DNA of 64,000 nt from Malurus cyaneus samueli (lineage: Eukaryota; Chordata; Aves; Passeriformes; Maluridae). The notes beneath the pieces were generated by a model. It worked only from the letters and a program-made list of their open reading frames with translations, did no database searches and was not told where the DNA came from. Shown here in pieces: positions 11,101-22,295 of this stretch. Numbering within the stretch: position 1 is the stretch's first letter; the number at the start of each line of letters is the position of its first letter. The stretch lies in NCBI GenBank assembly GCA_009741485.1, contig CM019228.1, positions 13,417,046 to 13,481,045 of the forward strand. Reading direction: 5' to 3'. The position numbers and the translations under genes are program-made.

Positions 11101-12339
11101 CCTTGAGCTGAGAAACTCAAGGTGCCACCCAAACCTGAGCTGCTCCTGCCAGAGGAGCCCAGAGCACGGGGACCTCCAGAAGACAACACAGACCAACCAT
11201 CCTCGGCCTTATTTTAAGATGAAACCATCCAGAACCCCATTCTGGTGCGGAGGAACCCAAGGTCAATGCCCAGATGAGCTCCTCAGTGTGGGAGGGAAGG
11301 AAATGCAAAGGGTTGGGAACAGATTCCTGGCAGGAGCTGTTAAAGCTCTGCCTGGAAAAGTTGTGGCATCAGAAAATGCCCCAGAAAAGCAGAAATTTGA
11401 TCTGATTTGGGCCACAAACCCAATTCCCCCAGGAAAATACCCTTGGGATTTTCAGAGGACAGAGAGGAGCCGGATCCAGCGCTGCAGGAACGGAAAACAT
11501 CCGATATTTGTGGATTTGCCTGCTTTGTCCTGCCCTCACAAACGAGTGTTTGTTTAGATGGCGCTAATCGGAGTAGCGTGAAAACATCCCCAAAATAAAT
11601 GTCTTTTTTCGTTCAGCGTTTTTCCAGAGGAAATTGCTTTGAGGGAGTGGCACTAATTTTCAATTATATTTTTTTTTCATTCTGCACTTCTATTTTAAGC
11701 AACATGTTTAAGAAACACAACTTCAGAAGAATTTAAAAGTGCGTTTTGTTGAGTGTGGGGATTCATCTTCTCTTTGGCCACTGAAAACCCCATGAGAATG
11801 GAGAAAATTCAGCTTCTCCCATGGGATATTGGCTCCCACCCGACAAAATCAGCTTTTTTCCAAGGGTAACTGTATGAAATCATGAATATTTAAACTCAAA
11901 ACTACTTTTTAAAATGAGAAGCTCTCCTCTGCTTGGCCATGGTTTTGAACTGGGCAAAGTTCAACTAAGAAAGAAAATCCCAAACTCCACATGGGAAAAT
12001 GAAATCTTCCTGTGAAAGGAATTGTAAAAAGATTTCTTTTCTTCCTGTAAACACTGAAATTGAAAAAAAAAACAGAGGTTACCTTGGTTTTCTTATCAGT
12101 TTTAGTGGGTTTTTTTTCTCTCTGAGCCATTTTCCAAGATTTTTCTCTGACTCTTGGTAGAGACAAACCAAATTTATTCCCAAAATTGACTCCCAACACT
12201 GCACAATGCAAGCTGCAGGTTTCCTGATAGGCACCGTTGATAATTGCTATGGAATCCTTTCTTTTTGGGAAAAGCCTGCCTTGGCACCACAGTTTTGGGT
12301 TTTTGGAACGAAACCTCGGGATGGGCAATGCCATGGGAT
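11101..12339. other. AT-rich single-copy DNA, nothing recognised
   Basis: Composition shifts toward A/T between about 11.57 and 12.25 kb, with several T and A runs. The 141-codon minus-strand frame here is F/K/R-rich and has no domain I know. It could be intronic. Confidence 0.4.
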
Positions 12340-12737
12340 TAGAGAGTAATCGGGATGAGGGAGCTGGGAAAGGGGCTCAGCCTGGAGCAAAGGAGGCTCC
12401 GGGGGGACCTTGTGGCTCTGCACAACTCCCTGACAGGAGGGGACAGCTGGGGGGGTCGGGCTCTGCTCCAGGGAACAGGGACAGGAGGAGAGGGAATGGC
12501 CTCAGGCTGGGCCAGGGGAGGGCCAGGGGGGATATTGGGGAAATTCCTTCACTGAAAGAATGGCTGAACCTTGGCAGGGGCTGCCCAGGGCAGTGGTGGA
12601 GTCCCCAGCCCTGGAGGTGTCCCAGGAATGAGCAGAGGTGTCTCCTGGGGACAGCGTTCAGGGGCTGAAGGTTGGATTTTCTGACCTTGGAGATCTTTTC
12701 CAGTATTAATAATTCCAGGATTCTGTGATTCCATTCC
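12340..12737 (+). mobile_element. CR1 retrotransposon 3' end, second subfamily
   Basis: Sense blocks GGGCTCAGCCTGGAGCAAAG, GGAGGCTCCGGGGGGACCTT, CTTCACTGAAAGAATGGCT, GGTTGGATTTTCTGACCTTG and a tail ATTCTGTGATTCCATTCC mark a CR1 of a different subfamily from the GGCAGGGACACCT type. It is probably the source type for the insertion at 15.18 kb. Confidence 0.85.
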
Positions 12738-12954
12738 CTGACAGAATGGAATCAGATGGTCAGAACCATCTGGGCTGTGCCACCAACATCTTCCTCCTGT
12801 CCCCACCCTTGGAGGAGGCGATCCCAGAGAAGAAGAGCCAAGGACACGCCAGGGAGCCCAGGAACCACAGCCCCACAGAGGCTTTGGGCCTTCACCCTCT
12901 GCCCCCAAACCCAGCCCTGCCACACTCATCCCCCCGGGCCTGGCAGCGTCCCCA
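12738..12954 (+). repeat. Flank shared with the 15.18-15.52 kb insertion
   Basis: The 220 bases directly after the CR1 tail recur at about 15,262-15,480 with few differences (for example GGTCAGAACCATCTGG, CCACCCTTGGAGGAG and CCCAGGAACCACAGCCCCAC). In both places the segment follows the same CR1 3' end, so the two were copied as a unit. Confidence 0.85.
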
Positions 12955-13535
12955 GGGCCGTGTCCCCAGGGCAGTGTCCCCAGGGCCGTGTCCCCGCAGT
13001 TCCCCATGTCCCCACACTGTCCCCATGTCCACTGTGTCCCCCATCTGTATCCTCACCACTCCACCCCCAAACCACTCTGGCTGTGTCCTCTGGCCACATC
13101 CCCCATGGCTGTGTCACCATGGCTGTGTCTCCCACCTGTGTCCCCTCACCTGTGTGCCCCGGCCATGTCCCCATAGCTGTGTCCCCATGGCCATGTCCCC
13201 CAACCTGTGTCCTGCTACCATGTCCCCCAGCCGTGTCCCCATGGCTGTGTCCCCCTGCCTCATCCCCCAGCCATGTCCCCACTGCTCCACCCTCAAACCA
13301 GTTTGGCTGTGTCCCCATGGCTGTGTCTCCCACCTGTGTCCCCTCATCTGTGTCCCCTGGCCATGTCCCCATAGCTGTGACCCCATGGCCATGTCCCCAC
13401 TCCTCCACCCCAAAACCACCTTGTCTGTGTCCCCATGGCCATGTCCCCCTGGCTGTGTCACTCAGTGGTGTCCTCCTGCTGTGTCCCCTGGCTGTGTCCC
13501 CCTGCCATGTCCCCACCCTCCACCCCCAAGCCACC
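12955..13535 (+). repeat. Minisatellite, TGTCCCC(C/A)TGGCCA type unit
   Basis: Some forty imperfect 12-15 bp units of the TGTCCCCATGGC / TGTCCCCTGGCC kind, broken by a few CACTCCTCCACCCCCAAACC blocks that themselves recur (about 13,055, 13,284, 13,400, 13,511) and give a higher-order period near 115-230 bases. Long open frames across it (up to 318 codons, Cys/Pro/Ser-rich) result from the missing stops and are not a gene. Confidence 0.9.
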
Positions 13536-15077
13536 CCGGCTCTGCGCTGCGCCGCCGCCTTTGTTCTCCTTTCATCTCGCCTTTATCACCCGCAGCCAGG
13601 CAGCGCCAATTAACAGCGGCAATTAAGAGCTGCCGAGGTAGGTGTTTCCCCTCCGAAGGGACCCGATGTTTTCCATGCTGAGCAAGAGAGAGATTCCCGC
13701 CGAGGGAGCTCATTTGTGCTGATTAGGAAACGTTGTCCTTGCTGGAATCCGAGCTCAGGCTAAAAAAGTTGCAAAGTATTAAATTGGTTTTTGTTGGGTT
13801 TTTGTTTTTTTTTTTTTTTAATCTGCTGCCAGTCCCAAATCTCTGTCAAAATACGAAAGCACATAAATTTCAAGTGGTTGTTGGCCAGACTGCGCTTTTC
13901 AGAGTTTAGGAAATCAGGTAACAATGAGGGAAAGCAGCAGTTACCCGGGACAGGCCTTTTTTCCCACATCCATTTGAAGGGAATGGATGTTAGGGAAAGG
14001 CAGGATATTAGAGTTGGCCACAGGATGCAGCCACTGCTCAGTAAATGCTGCCTCAAAAAGCGTCTGTTGAGCCTCTCAAACCCTCCAGTGAATGAGAAAA
14101 TGGCCAAAGCTGGGAAATAATGGGGAAAGATCATCTGGACCCAAATGGAAAAACCCATCTGCAAAAATCTAATCAAGCCCCCAGTGACACTGAGCATTTC
14201 CAGTGACTTCTAGCTCGGAACTCAAACACTCCCTGTGTCCAATAATGACGTTTTATGTCTTGTGCAGTGGGTGCCAGCGTGGAATTAACCATGAAAACGT
14301 GAATTTTTATAAATAAGGCTGGTTTTCTGCACCTGGAAAATAAGTTTAGGTCTCACCCTGCCTGTTCTCAAAGTGATCTAATGCTGTGAGGGAAACATGA
14401 GCAGCCTCCACCAGTGCCTGGGTGCTGATGAGAAATGATTAATCCAATCCCGGCTGGAATAGCTTCTTAGGCATCCCTGGGACAGCTGGATGGATGGGGC
14501 ACTCCACGGGAACGGAGCCCTGTGCAAATAAAACAACGAGGAAATAAGGGAATGTTATTGATGGAGATGATTTCCCCCCTTACTCCATCATAACAGCTTT
14601 ATATCTGTGTAAAAATGAATTCTGCTTGGTAATGGGGTCTCAGGGAGTTGTATTTATTCTGTTTATTGCCATCAGTAACGTCTTCCTTTGCATAAATTAT
14701 TCATGGGAATCAAAGCGGATGGTTTGTGTGGGGAGGGATGGGGAGCAGGGAGGCGGCGAGAGCTTCTTGGTTTGGGTTCTTTGGAGGAAGAGCGCTCAGA
14801 AATCAGGGGAAGTGAGGAAAGCCTGGTGGGAATGGGTCACAGCATTCAATTCCCCTGGGCACAGGGGCTGTGGGGGCTTTGGGCTGTCTCTGTCCCACAG
14901 GGCAGAGCTCTAGGGAGGCACAGAGAGCTCCTAATGCAGCAAAGAGCAGGAGAGGAGGAGCCCCCGCTTTAATACGGCACAAAATTCATCCCCCACCCCC
15001 CAAAGGTAAAGGGGTCTATGCAGACACAGCATTTAGGGGAAGGTTTAACATCCTGCTGGAACAAGATGTTCAACTCA
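13536..15077. other. Single-copy DNA, no gene recognised
   Basis: Contains a T15 run at 13,805-13,819. AT-rich stretches near 14.2-14.7 kb look like ordinary intergenic or intronic DNA. No coding signal beyond short overlapping frames. Confidence 0.4.
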
Positions 15078-15660
15078 GAGACAAACTCTACACTGTGGGG
15101 TCTGGGTTTTCAAAAAAAAACCCTGGAGCCCTGGGGCTACACAAAGCCCAAAGCGAGAGGTTTTTCAGGAAGCAGCTGAGATGGCTGAGGGTTGGACTTG
15201 CTGATCTTGGAGGTCTTTTCCAGCATTAATAATTCTGTGGTTCTGTGATTCCATTCCTTGTGGGGTCAGAACCATCTGGACTGTGCCACCAACGTCTTCC
15301 TCCTGTCCCCACCCTTGGAGGAGTCGATCCCAGAGAAGAGGAGCCAAGGACATTCCAGGGAGCCCAGGAACCACAGCCCCACAGAGGCTTTGGGTCTTTA
15401 CCCCCTGTCCCCAAACCCAGCCCTGCCACACTCATCCTCCTCCCTTTCCCCATCTCCCCGGGCCTGACAAGTTCTGCTGGGTCCCCCAGCTGTGCCCCCT
15501 TGCTGTGTCCCCATGGCAGCAAGCCTGAGATGACATTTTAGGGAATTTCAGATATTCCTGAATTACACCTCAAGGCAGGGCCACCCACATGTTCTTGGGT
15601 GTTGACTTGGTGGACCGCAGTCCTTCAGTTTGCTCGAGAAGGGAGGGAATTCTGCCATCA
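15078..15660 (+). repeat. Unclassified interspersed repeat, copy 1 (interrupted)
   Basis: Left part 15,078-15,183 and right part 15,519-15,660 align with the uninterrupted copy at 18,592-18,850: GAGACAAACTCTRCACTGTG, CTGGGGCTACACAAAGCCCA, AGCGAGAGGTTTTTCAGG, then TGACATTT, ATATTCCTGAATTACACCTC and GAGGGAATTCTGCCAT. A 335-bp CR1-led insertion separates the two parts. I do not recognise the family; it is about 260 bp long and non-coding. Confidence 0.85.
15184..15518 (+). mobile_element. 5'-truncated CR1 plus transduced 3' flank
   Basis: Starts with only about 75 bases of CR1 3' end (GGTTGGACTTGCTGATCTTG, tail ATTCTGTGATTCC), then continues about 260 bases into sequence matching the flank and first minisatellite-like units of the 12.34-13.0 kb CR1. 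It interrupts the repeat at 15,078-15,660. The bases beside each junction, GCAGCTGAGATG (15,172-15,183) and GCAAGCCTGAGATG (15,519-15,532), both resemble the single GCAGCCTGAGATG of the empty copy at 18,707-18,719, which looks like a target-site duplication. Confidence 0.7.
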
Positions 15661-15770
15661 AAGGGTCTGGATGGGCGCTGGTGGCCAGCAGGAGACAGGG
15701 GATCAGCATTAGGGCGGAATCGGCGACAGGGAGCACAGCCCACCACCCACAGCTCTCCTGTGGCTGATTC

Positions 15771-15912
15771 CAGGCAGGAGGAGGATTCCATGGACTGAGG
15801 GACAAAGCCAGGCAGGAGGAGGATTCCATGGACTGAGGGACAAAGCCAGGCAGGAGGAGGATTCCATGGGCTGAGGGACAAAGCCAGGCAGGAGGAGGAT
15901 TCCATGGAATGG
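15771..15912 (+). repeat. 38-bp tandem repeat, 3.7 copies
   Basis: Units start at 15,771, 15,809, 15,847 and 15,885. Each begins CAGGCAGGAGGAGGATTCCA and ends GACAAAGC. The copies are almost identical, so the array is young. Confidence 0.95.
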
Positions 15913-17611
15913 GGCACAAACCCTTAGGATGGTGCCTGCAGCGGCTGCCCCACCACGGCAGGGACTGCTCCCGCAAATCTGTTCTGTTCTAAAGCACATT
16001 GTTCTGCTCAAATGCAAAATTCTTCCCTGATGGGATGGGGTGGTGATTTCAATATTACCCCAGTGTGGTTCTGGTCCCCAGAGCTGGTTTTGCAGGGCTG
16101 GAGGAGACAGAGCTGCCCTGCCTGCACCCCTTACCCCGGCTCTGCTCTCCTCCTCTTGGCTGCTCCTGCAAAAACCTCTCCCAGGCAGCTGCTGCTTGGT
16201 TGTCTCTTTCCAAGGGGTAATTCTGGCTGATGTGGAGTTTTTGGGAGAGTTCCTGGGGTGTTTTTGTGCCCACCTGAGCCCCTGAGTGAATCAAATCCCA
16301 GGGGTGATGCTCTCAGCAAAGCTGCACAGACAGTCTGGATATCCCACCCGGAGCAAAGCTGGGAGTTCCTCTGGAATTCTGCAGCTGCTGGATGGATTTT
16401 CTGTTTAGTGTTGTCAGAATTTCAGAAGTGAGGTTTTTTCTCTTTGGCCTTGAACATGCAAACCATGTACTATTGCAAGCTAGAAGGTGGGAGAGAAAAA
16501 ATACAGAAGTTCCCATGCTTGATCCCCAAGATGAACAGACCAAGGGTCATCCAATCCAGTCATACAAACATTTTTAAGAAAATTAGTGCACACTCATGGA
16601 TTTACAAGATAAACACACGAAGATAATGGAATAAAGAGATGTTTCAATCATGATCCAACTGTGTCCACCAGTATACCCACAGAAGCTGAACTCTAAAAAC
16701 AGCTGGTCTAGAATAAACCAGTAACCACCAACCTGCAATTTTTTGCAGACAGAAAGGCAGCTGAAAAATCAAAGAATAATTAATAATCACGACAAAACAA
16801 TTATTCTTTATTATTTGTATTTTATTTCTAAGTAGTTACAAAAACTCTGAACAACAGACCACCAAGAACTGTATTTATTCAAATTTTATCCTCAAGTTCA
16901 AAATGCTTCTCAGGTGTTTTTGCAGGTTTGGTTAGAGAAAAGGAAAACACATTTTATTTTCAGATTCTGCACAGCTTTTAGTATTTAGTAAAATTCCAGT
17001 GTGTCCAGAATTCATGAAGGTGAAGCAGGGTTGTGGTCCGGGTGAGGAGAGGAGCCTACGCTGAGCTCCCATGGCTTTATCCTTGGAAAAGAGCAGCTCC
17101 CTGTGAGCCCCACAGCTCCAGACTGCAGCACCCGGGGCTGGGTGTTGGTTTTGAGCTGCCAGGCAGCTCCTTCCTCCTCCAGAAGGCCGGGATGCCACAG
17201 GGAAAGCAGCCAGGTGCTCCGGGACATGTTCCTCTCCAGTGACAAGGGAAGGATGGCAAATCCTGGCAAAAGCCATGATGGCAAATACAGGGCAGGGCAG
17301 GGGAAAGTGTGATGTGAGTAATGAACAGCTTCTCCTCAAGGCACCAAAGAACCACTTCAAATCCTCCTCTCATTGAGGAAGAGGGTGAGGAATCACTCTC
17401 CTGTCATTCCACAGGAATCTGGTGCAGCTGATCCCAAATCCCCAGGGAGCTGCACAGATCCAGCTGGGGGCTGCTCCCACCCTCTGCTTCTCTGGGGATG
17501 TTTCCAGCCCCAAACCATTCAACTCCTGAGACAGAGCCCCTGAACAGCTGAGCTGGAGGGAGCCACAGGAGAAGCACTGGAGAGATCCAGATCAGGTGGG
17601 AAGGGTCAATC
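15913..17611. other. Single-copy DNA, no gene recognised
   Basis: AT-rich from about 16.55 to 17.0 kb and more GC-rich either side. Frames of 60-140 codons overlap on both strands. I see no exon with flanking splice signals that I would defend. Confidence 0.4.
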
Positions 17612-17985
17612 CCTTGTGGAGCAGCTGAGGGCACCAGGAATGTTCAGCTGGAGGAGGCTGAGGGGTGAATTCAGCAGGGGTAGCCCCAGTCTCTGCTCCT
17701 TGAGACAGGATCAGCACCCAGGGAACGGCTGGAGCTGGGCCAGGGCAGGCTCAGGCTGGAGAGCAGGGAAAGGTTCTCCTGTCCCCAGAGGGTGCTGGCA
17801 CTGCCCAGGCTCCCCAGGGAATGGTCCCGGCCCCGAGGCTGCCAGAGCTCCAGGAGCGTTTGGACAGCGCTGCCAGGGATGCACAGGGGGGATTGTTGGG
17901 GGGTCTGGGCAGGGACAGGGGCTGGGCTGGGTGATCCTGGGGGTCCCAACTCAGGACATTCCATGACTCTGTGATCCCATGAACA
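17612..17985 (+). mobile_element. CR1 retrotransposon 3' end
   Basis: Sense-strand order: GGAGCAGCTGAGGGCACCAG, GGAGGAGGCTGAGGGGTGAA, CTCCAGGAGCGTTTGGACAG, GGGCTGGGTGATCCTGGGGG, tail CCATGACTCTGTGATCCCATG. A distinct subfamily, 5'-truncated and non-coding. Confidence 0.8.
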
Positions 17986-18042
17986 ATGTGCATCCAGACA
18001 CCAGAGCCTAAATCCCAGCATAGACAGCCCAGATGAGATTTG

Positions 18043-18456
18043 TGATAGGAGAAATGATAAAGCCTGACCCCACAAATGACTGGGAGATGAGCAGAGATAA
18101 CAACTTAATGGGAGCTGGCTCGGAGATAAGGAAATGGGGATGGAGAACGGGAGCCAGCCGGAATTATTCATCGGGAAATGGCAAGTGGAGAGAAAGAGGT
18201 GCTGTGATTTCTGCATCCAACAATGGGCAGAGATAAACTGTGCCCCTGGAGCTGATATCCACATTGTTCAGGCTGGAAAAGGGAGACAAAGCCTGGCAAG
18301 GATGAGTCAAGGCTTGGAAAACCTGAATGTGCCAAACAGCAGCCGCTCCATCCTTCAGTTTATTAAAGTGAAGTTTGTGAATAATGGCACAGCACAAAAA
18401 TCCCCCGGGAGGGCACAGATCCCTGATAGCAAAACAATGTCTCGTTGTGCAGATAA
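18043..18456 (+). promoter_or_regulatory. Cluster of seven WGATAR (GATA-factor) motifs
   Basis: TGATAG at 18,043, TGATAA at 18,055, AGATAA at 18,095, AGATAA at 18,124, AGATAA at 18,231, TGATAG at 18,424 and AGATAA at 18,451, all on the + strand. Under equal base composition about 0.4 would be expected on one strand in 414 bases. WGATAR is the known GATA transcription-factor consensus. Enhancer function is inference; no other regulatory landmark or gene is visible nearby. Confidence 0.35.
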
Positions 18457-18591
18457 GCACAGATCGAGATGCAGGGGTAGGAAATTGCAGGCATGGGAGG
18501 CTGAGGCTGCCAATGACGCACGGGCTCCGTTCCTGATATCAGGGACTCTGTAAAAAGCTCGGGATCTTTTGTTACAGCCTCTAAAATCGAG

Positions 18592-18850
18592 ACAAACTCT
18601 GCACTGTGGGGTCTGGGTTGGAAAGGCTGGGTCTCCAAAAAAAAAAAAACCAAAAAAACAGAGCCCTGGGGCTACACAAAGCCCAAAGCGAGAGGTTTTT
18701 CAGGCAGCAGCCTGAGATGACATTTAAGGAAATTTTGGATATTCCTGAATTACACCTCGAGGCAGGGCCACCCACGTGTTCCTGGGTGTTGCCTTGGTGG
18801 ACCCCAATCCTTCAGTTTGCTCGAGGAAGGAGGGAATTCTGCCATAAATT
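18592..18850 (+). repeat. Unclassified interspersed repeat, copy 2 (intact)
   Basis: An uninterrupted copy of the repeat at 15,078-15,660, from GAGACAAACTCTGCACTGTG to GAGGGAATTCTGCCAT. It contains an A12-A13 run near 18,640 and shows the pre-insertion site GCAGCCTGAGATG at 18,707-18,719. Confidence 0.85.
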
Positions 18851-20225
18851 CACATTTCAGGCAGAAGGAGCAAGGTCGTGCTGTATTGGATGCCAGGCTG
18901 CTTCCCTTGCTCTGAATCCCAAATATTCTGGGTCCATCCTTCTGCCAGCATTCCTCAAACCAGGAGGAATCAGCTCCTGATCATGGGTATAAAAGTCAAG
19001 GACTTTTATAAGAAGAACAAGCTGCTGGAGTCAGTCGATCCTTCCACAACATGATTTGGTTCCACAGATTGTCACTTTCCATGGAGATGGAAATGATGCT
19101 CAAAACCTCAAGGAAACAGTGGAAACCACGGGAAATCAATCCAGGAATGACCAGTGAAGAGGAAAACCCATTTTCAATCCATCCTGCCTGGAATCTGCGT
19201 CCCCAACAGACACAAAACATTCTCTGTGCTCTCTGCACTTGGGAATCTCCCCACGGGAAGGAGGGATGTGGGATTTGACAGAAAAAAGGCTGGAACCCGC
19301 AGATAAAAGCCTTGGAAAAGGCTTTTCCTTTGTTGTGTTGAACTCACAATGTAATTTCTTCCTATTTTCTGAATTTCTCAGCTTTATGTGTTCTTGTTGG
19401 CCGAGAGCAACAGCAGCAATGAGCGCAGAGCTGTCCTGCAGTGGAAAAAAATCCCCAGGATGTCGCTAAGAAACTGCGAATATTTAATTACCAATAGCTC
19501 AGGGCCAGAATCCATCATGATTAGATCGTCCCTGTAATGGGTGGAATTGGGAGCAGCCCTGGATGGAGGTGCTGGGCTCTCGCTGTGGGCTGCTCTCCCT
19601 TTCCTGGAAACATCAATGCCGCCCTGACGTGGGCTCTGCTCCGTCTCATTTCCCTCCCCTCACCCGGCGTTTCCATGAAACTCCAACCCGCATCCATTCC
19701 CCGAATCGCAGCCCCGTCCCACCCTCACTGCTGCGGGCAAAGGAGCTCAGAAAATCATTTCCTTTCCTGTAAAATCCCTTGTTTTTGTGGGCCCTGGGAG
19801 CAGGAGCTGGCAGCAGTTTGGGTGTGGTGGTGACGGCTCAGACCTTCCACCTCCTCCTGCTGTTTGCAAACGGGGAGTGAGGCTGCCTGGTGGAATTGTC
19901 AGGAGCAGGGATCCACGAGGAATTGCTCCCTGGATTTGGCCAGCGACCCAGAAAAAAAAAAAAAAACTGTTTGAAGTTAACCCAAAACTTTGACTTGACA
20001 GAGATTCTGGGGAAGTGAGACTGCTCCTGGTGGGGTGAAATGCCAAATGAAACATTTTCTCTGACAAGAAGGAGGTGGTTTCTGTTGGGGAAGTTTGTTT
20101 TAATGAGATTTATGGAAAACGGGGATTTTAGTCCCCAGCTGCTCACCTGAGTAGTGTTGGAGCTGAGATGGGAGCCCAGAGGCTGCAGGGACATGACCCA
20201 CACAGAACTATGGGCAAGAGGCACA
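18851..20225. other. Single-copy DNA, no gene recognised
   Basis: Mixed composition, with an A14-15 run near 19,951-19,966. Nothing recognised. Confidence 0.4.
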
Positions 20226-20328
20226 GAACCATGGAATGGTTGGGTGGGAAGGGACCTTAGATCCCATCCAGTGCCACCCCTGCCATGGCAGGGACACCTC
20301 CCACTGTCCCAGGCTGCTCCCAGCCCCT
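20226..20328 (-). mobile_element. CR1 retrotransposon 3' end, short
   Basis: CAGAACCATGGAATGGTTGG, GGGAAGGGACCTTAGATCCC and CTGCCATGGCAGGGACACCT: the reversed terminal 100 bases of a young CR1. Confidence 0.85.
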
Positions 20329-21210
20329 TGGGAACAGGGATGGGGAGCAGGGCAGTGGGCAGGGTGGGATCTGACCCTCCTAACAGGGGACACCCTCTGG
20401 ATATCCGTGAGTGTCAGAGGGATCAGGATCCTGGCAAGGTCCCTCTGCAGGGTGGAGAAATCTCCATCCCAGCAGTGATCCAGAGCCCCATCCTGGTGAG
20501 CAGTGAGGGACCCTCCCTGCCAGGGATCCATCAGTCCCTCAGTGCTGCCAGCAGGGAGATCTCCACCAAGGCAAACACTGGGATTTTCCTGCTGAAACCT
20601 TGGTTTTTCTCAGGTTGGCTATATGTGCCGAGGATGTCAAAGGATAAATCAGGGTCGATGCATTTCTCTTTTCCTTTCCCCATGCTCCCATTTCCCAGTT
20701 GGCTCCTGAAAGGGCAGGTGCAGGGCTGGAGGAGCGCTGGTGGCTTCCCTGGGTGGTGGGTGAGGGGCACAGCTCAGCCCCACATCCCTTCTCCCACTCC
20801 AGCTCCACCCCTGCAGCTCCTCACGGCTCCAGAATCCACATCTGGAAATGGACTTTCCCTCAGCTGCCACAGCTCACAGATTCAGTGATGTTTGGTGGTG
20901 CTTCCCCAGCCCTGGGACACGGCCCCCGTGGGCAACCCCAGGGACAGAGCTGTGCCAGCCTCACCAAACACTCGGGCAATTGGGAATTGCGGAATTTGGA
21001 AAAAGAGGGAAGCAAGAAGACCTGAGCCCAGCTGGAAGTCAGGAGAGAGGGAAACTTCCCTGGGAAGGCAAAGTCCACGGTAGCCTTGGTGTCCAGGTCA
21101 CAAATCCACCCTCCCAGGCTGTTCTTGGTCTCTGCAAAGTGAAATTGGAGCTGACAAAGGAGTGAGGAGTTCAAAGCAAAGGCACTGGGCAGCTCCAGTC
21201 CCAAAACAAT
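20329..21210. other. Single-copy DNA, no gene recognised
   Basis: No repeat beyond short CCATCC and CAGGGA motifs, and no coding evidence. Confidence 0.4.
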
Positions 21211-21428
21211 CCCATCTGGAGCCCAGGTTTGGGATCTCCCATCTGGAGACAGGGTTTGGGATCTCCCACATAGAGCCAGGATTTGGGAGCTCCCACATGG
21301 AGCCAGGATTTGGGAGCTCCCACCTGGAGCCAAGGTTTGGGAGCTCCCACCTGGAGCCAAGGTTTGGGAGCTCCCACCTGGATCCATGAATTGGAATCTC
21401 TAACCTGGAGCCAGTGTTTGGGACCTCT
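21211..21428 (+). repeat. 27-bp minisatellite, about 8 copies
   Basis: Unit core TTTGGGAGCTCCCACCTGGA followed by GCCAAGG. GAGCTCCCA and its variants GATCTCCCA recur every 27 bases. The period is a multiple of three, so all six frames can stay open (for example Trp-Glu-Leu-Pro-Asn repeats on the - strand); this is not evidence of translation. The last units drift in length. Confidence 0.95.
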
Positions 21429-21825
21429 TTCTCTTCCTCCACCCCTTAGGGGCCAGTTCCCTGAATCCCAGCCACGACTGTTGGGTTTCCCACCTGGAAA
21501 TCCAGCCTCGTCGGGAAGATTGGGAGCACAAATGAAAGAGAAATATTTCCTTTATTCCCTCAAGAAATGCAGGATAAACTCCCAAAGCTTTGCCCACCCC
21601 ATCAAGCATTACACGCTTCCTTAATTCCTTTTTCCATTGTTTTTTTCTTTTCCATTACCATCTGCCCAGGGAATGGAAACACTCTCCTGCCTTCCTGGGT
21701 GATGGGAATCTTAGAGGAAGAGCTGAGAGGCCCCTGCTGTTTTCCATATCCTGTATTTCTCCATCCTTCCTGCCTGGGGGGGGGAGAGATGAGGGATTCA
21801 GGGCAGCAGTGCCACAGTCCCATGG
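21429..21825. other. Single-copy DNA, nothing recognised
   Basis: About 400 bases between two tandem arrays. I see no gene, named repeat or regulatory signal. Confidence 0.4.
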
Positions 21826-21986
21826 ATTGGGTGTGGTGTTCCCACAGTGAACAGCACGTGGAAAAGCGCTCCTGGGAATTCTTGTGTCCATCCCCATGGT
21901 CCCAAGAATTGGATGTGGTGTTCCTTCAATGAACAACACATGGAAAAGAGCTTCTGGGAATTTTTGTGTCCATCCCCTTGGTCTCC
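21826..21986 (+). repeat. 82-bp direct repeat, two copies
   Basis: ATTGG(G/A)TGTGGTGTTCC starts both copies (21,826 and 21,908), followed by TGAACARCACRTGGAAAAG and TTGTGTCCATCCCC. About 90 percent alike by eye. Confidence 0.9.
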
Positions 21987-22295
21987 CCCTCCAAACCCTC
22001 TGATTTCTCCCATTTTCCACTGGGATTTCCCTTCCCACCCATGGCTCTCTGTGAAGGAGGAAGATTCCATCCAGGATGTCCCAGTGGAGCTCTGCTTCAT
22101 CCATTGCAAGCACAGGAGATGGTCAGAACATCTGGGGAGGATGGACCACAACCCACACATGGCCCGTCCCCAGCAAATGCTAAAATGCCAAAGATGACAA
22201 TTCTCCAAGGCTTTTAACAGGAAAAAGTGACGGACATGGAGAATGTCCCTTCTGTGCCCTTCAGTTCCCAGCCCTGCTGCAGATTGGATCTGGAC
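21987..22295. other. Single-copy DNA, nothing recognised
   Basis: About 310 bases of ordinary sequence before the purine tract. No feature seen. Confidence 0.4.

Noticed and set aside
12725..13681. 318-codon plus-strand frame, Cys/Pro/His-rich
   Set aside because: Translation of the TGTCCCC minisatellite; alternative frames and the minus strand are open too.
21098..21442. 114-codon frame with Trp-Glu-Leu-Pro-Asn repeats as a repeat protein
   Set aside because: The 27-bp unit is a multiple of three, so any frame looks periodic. No flanking coding sequence.
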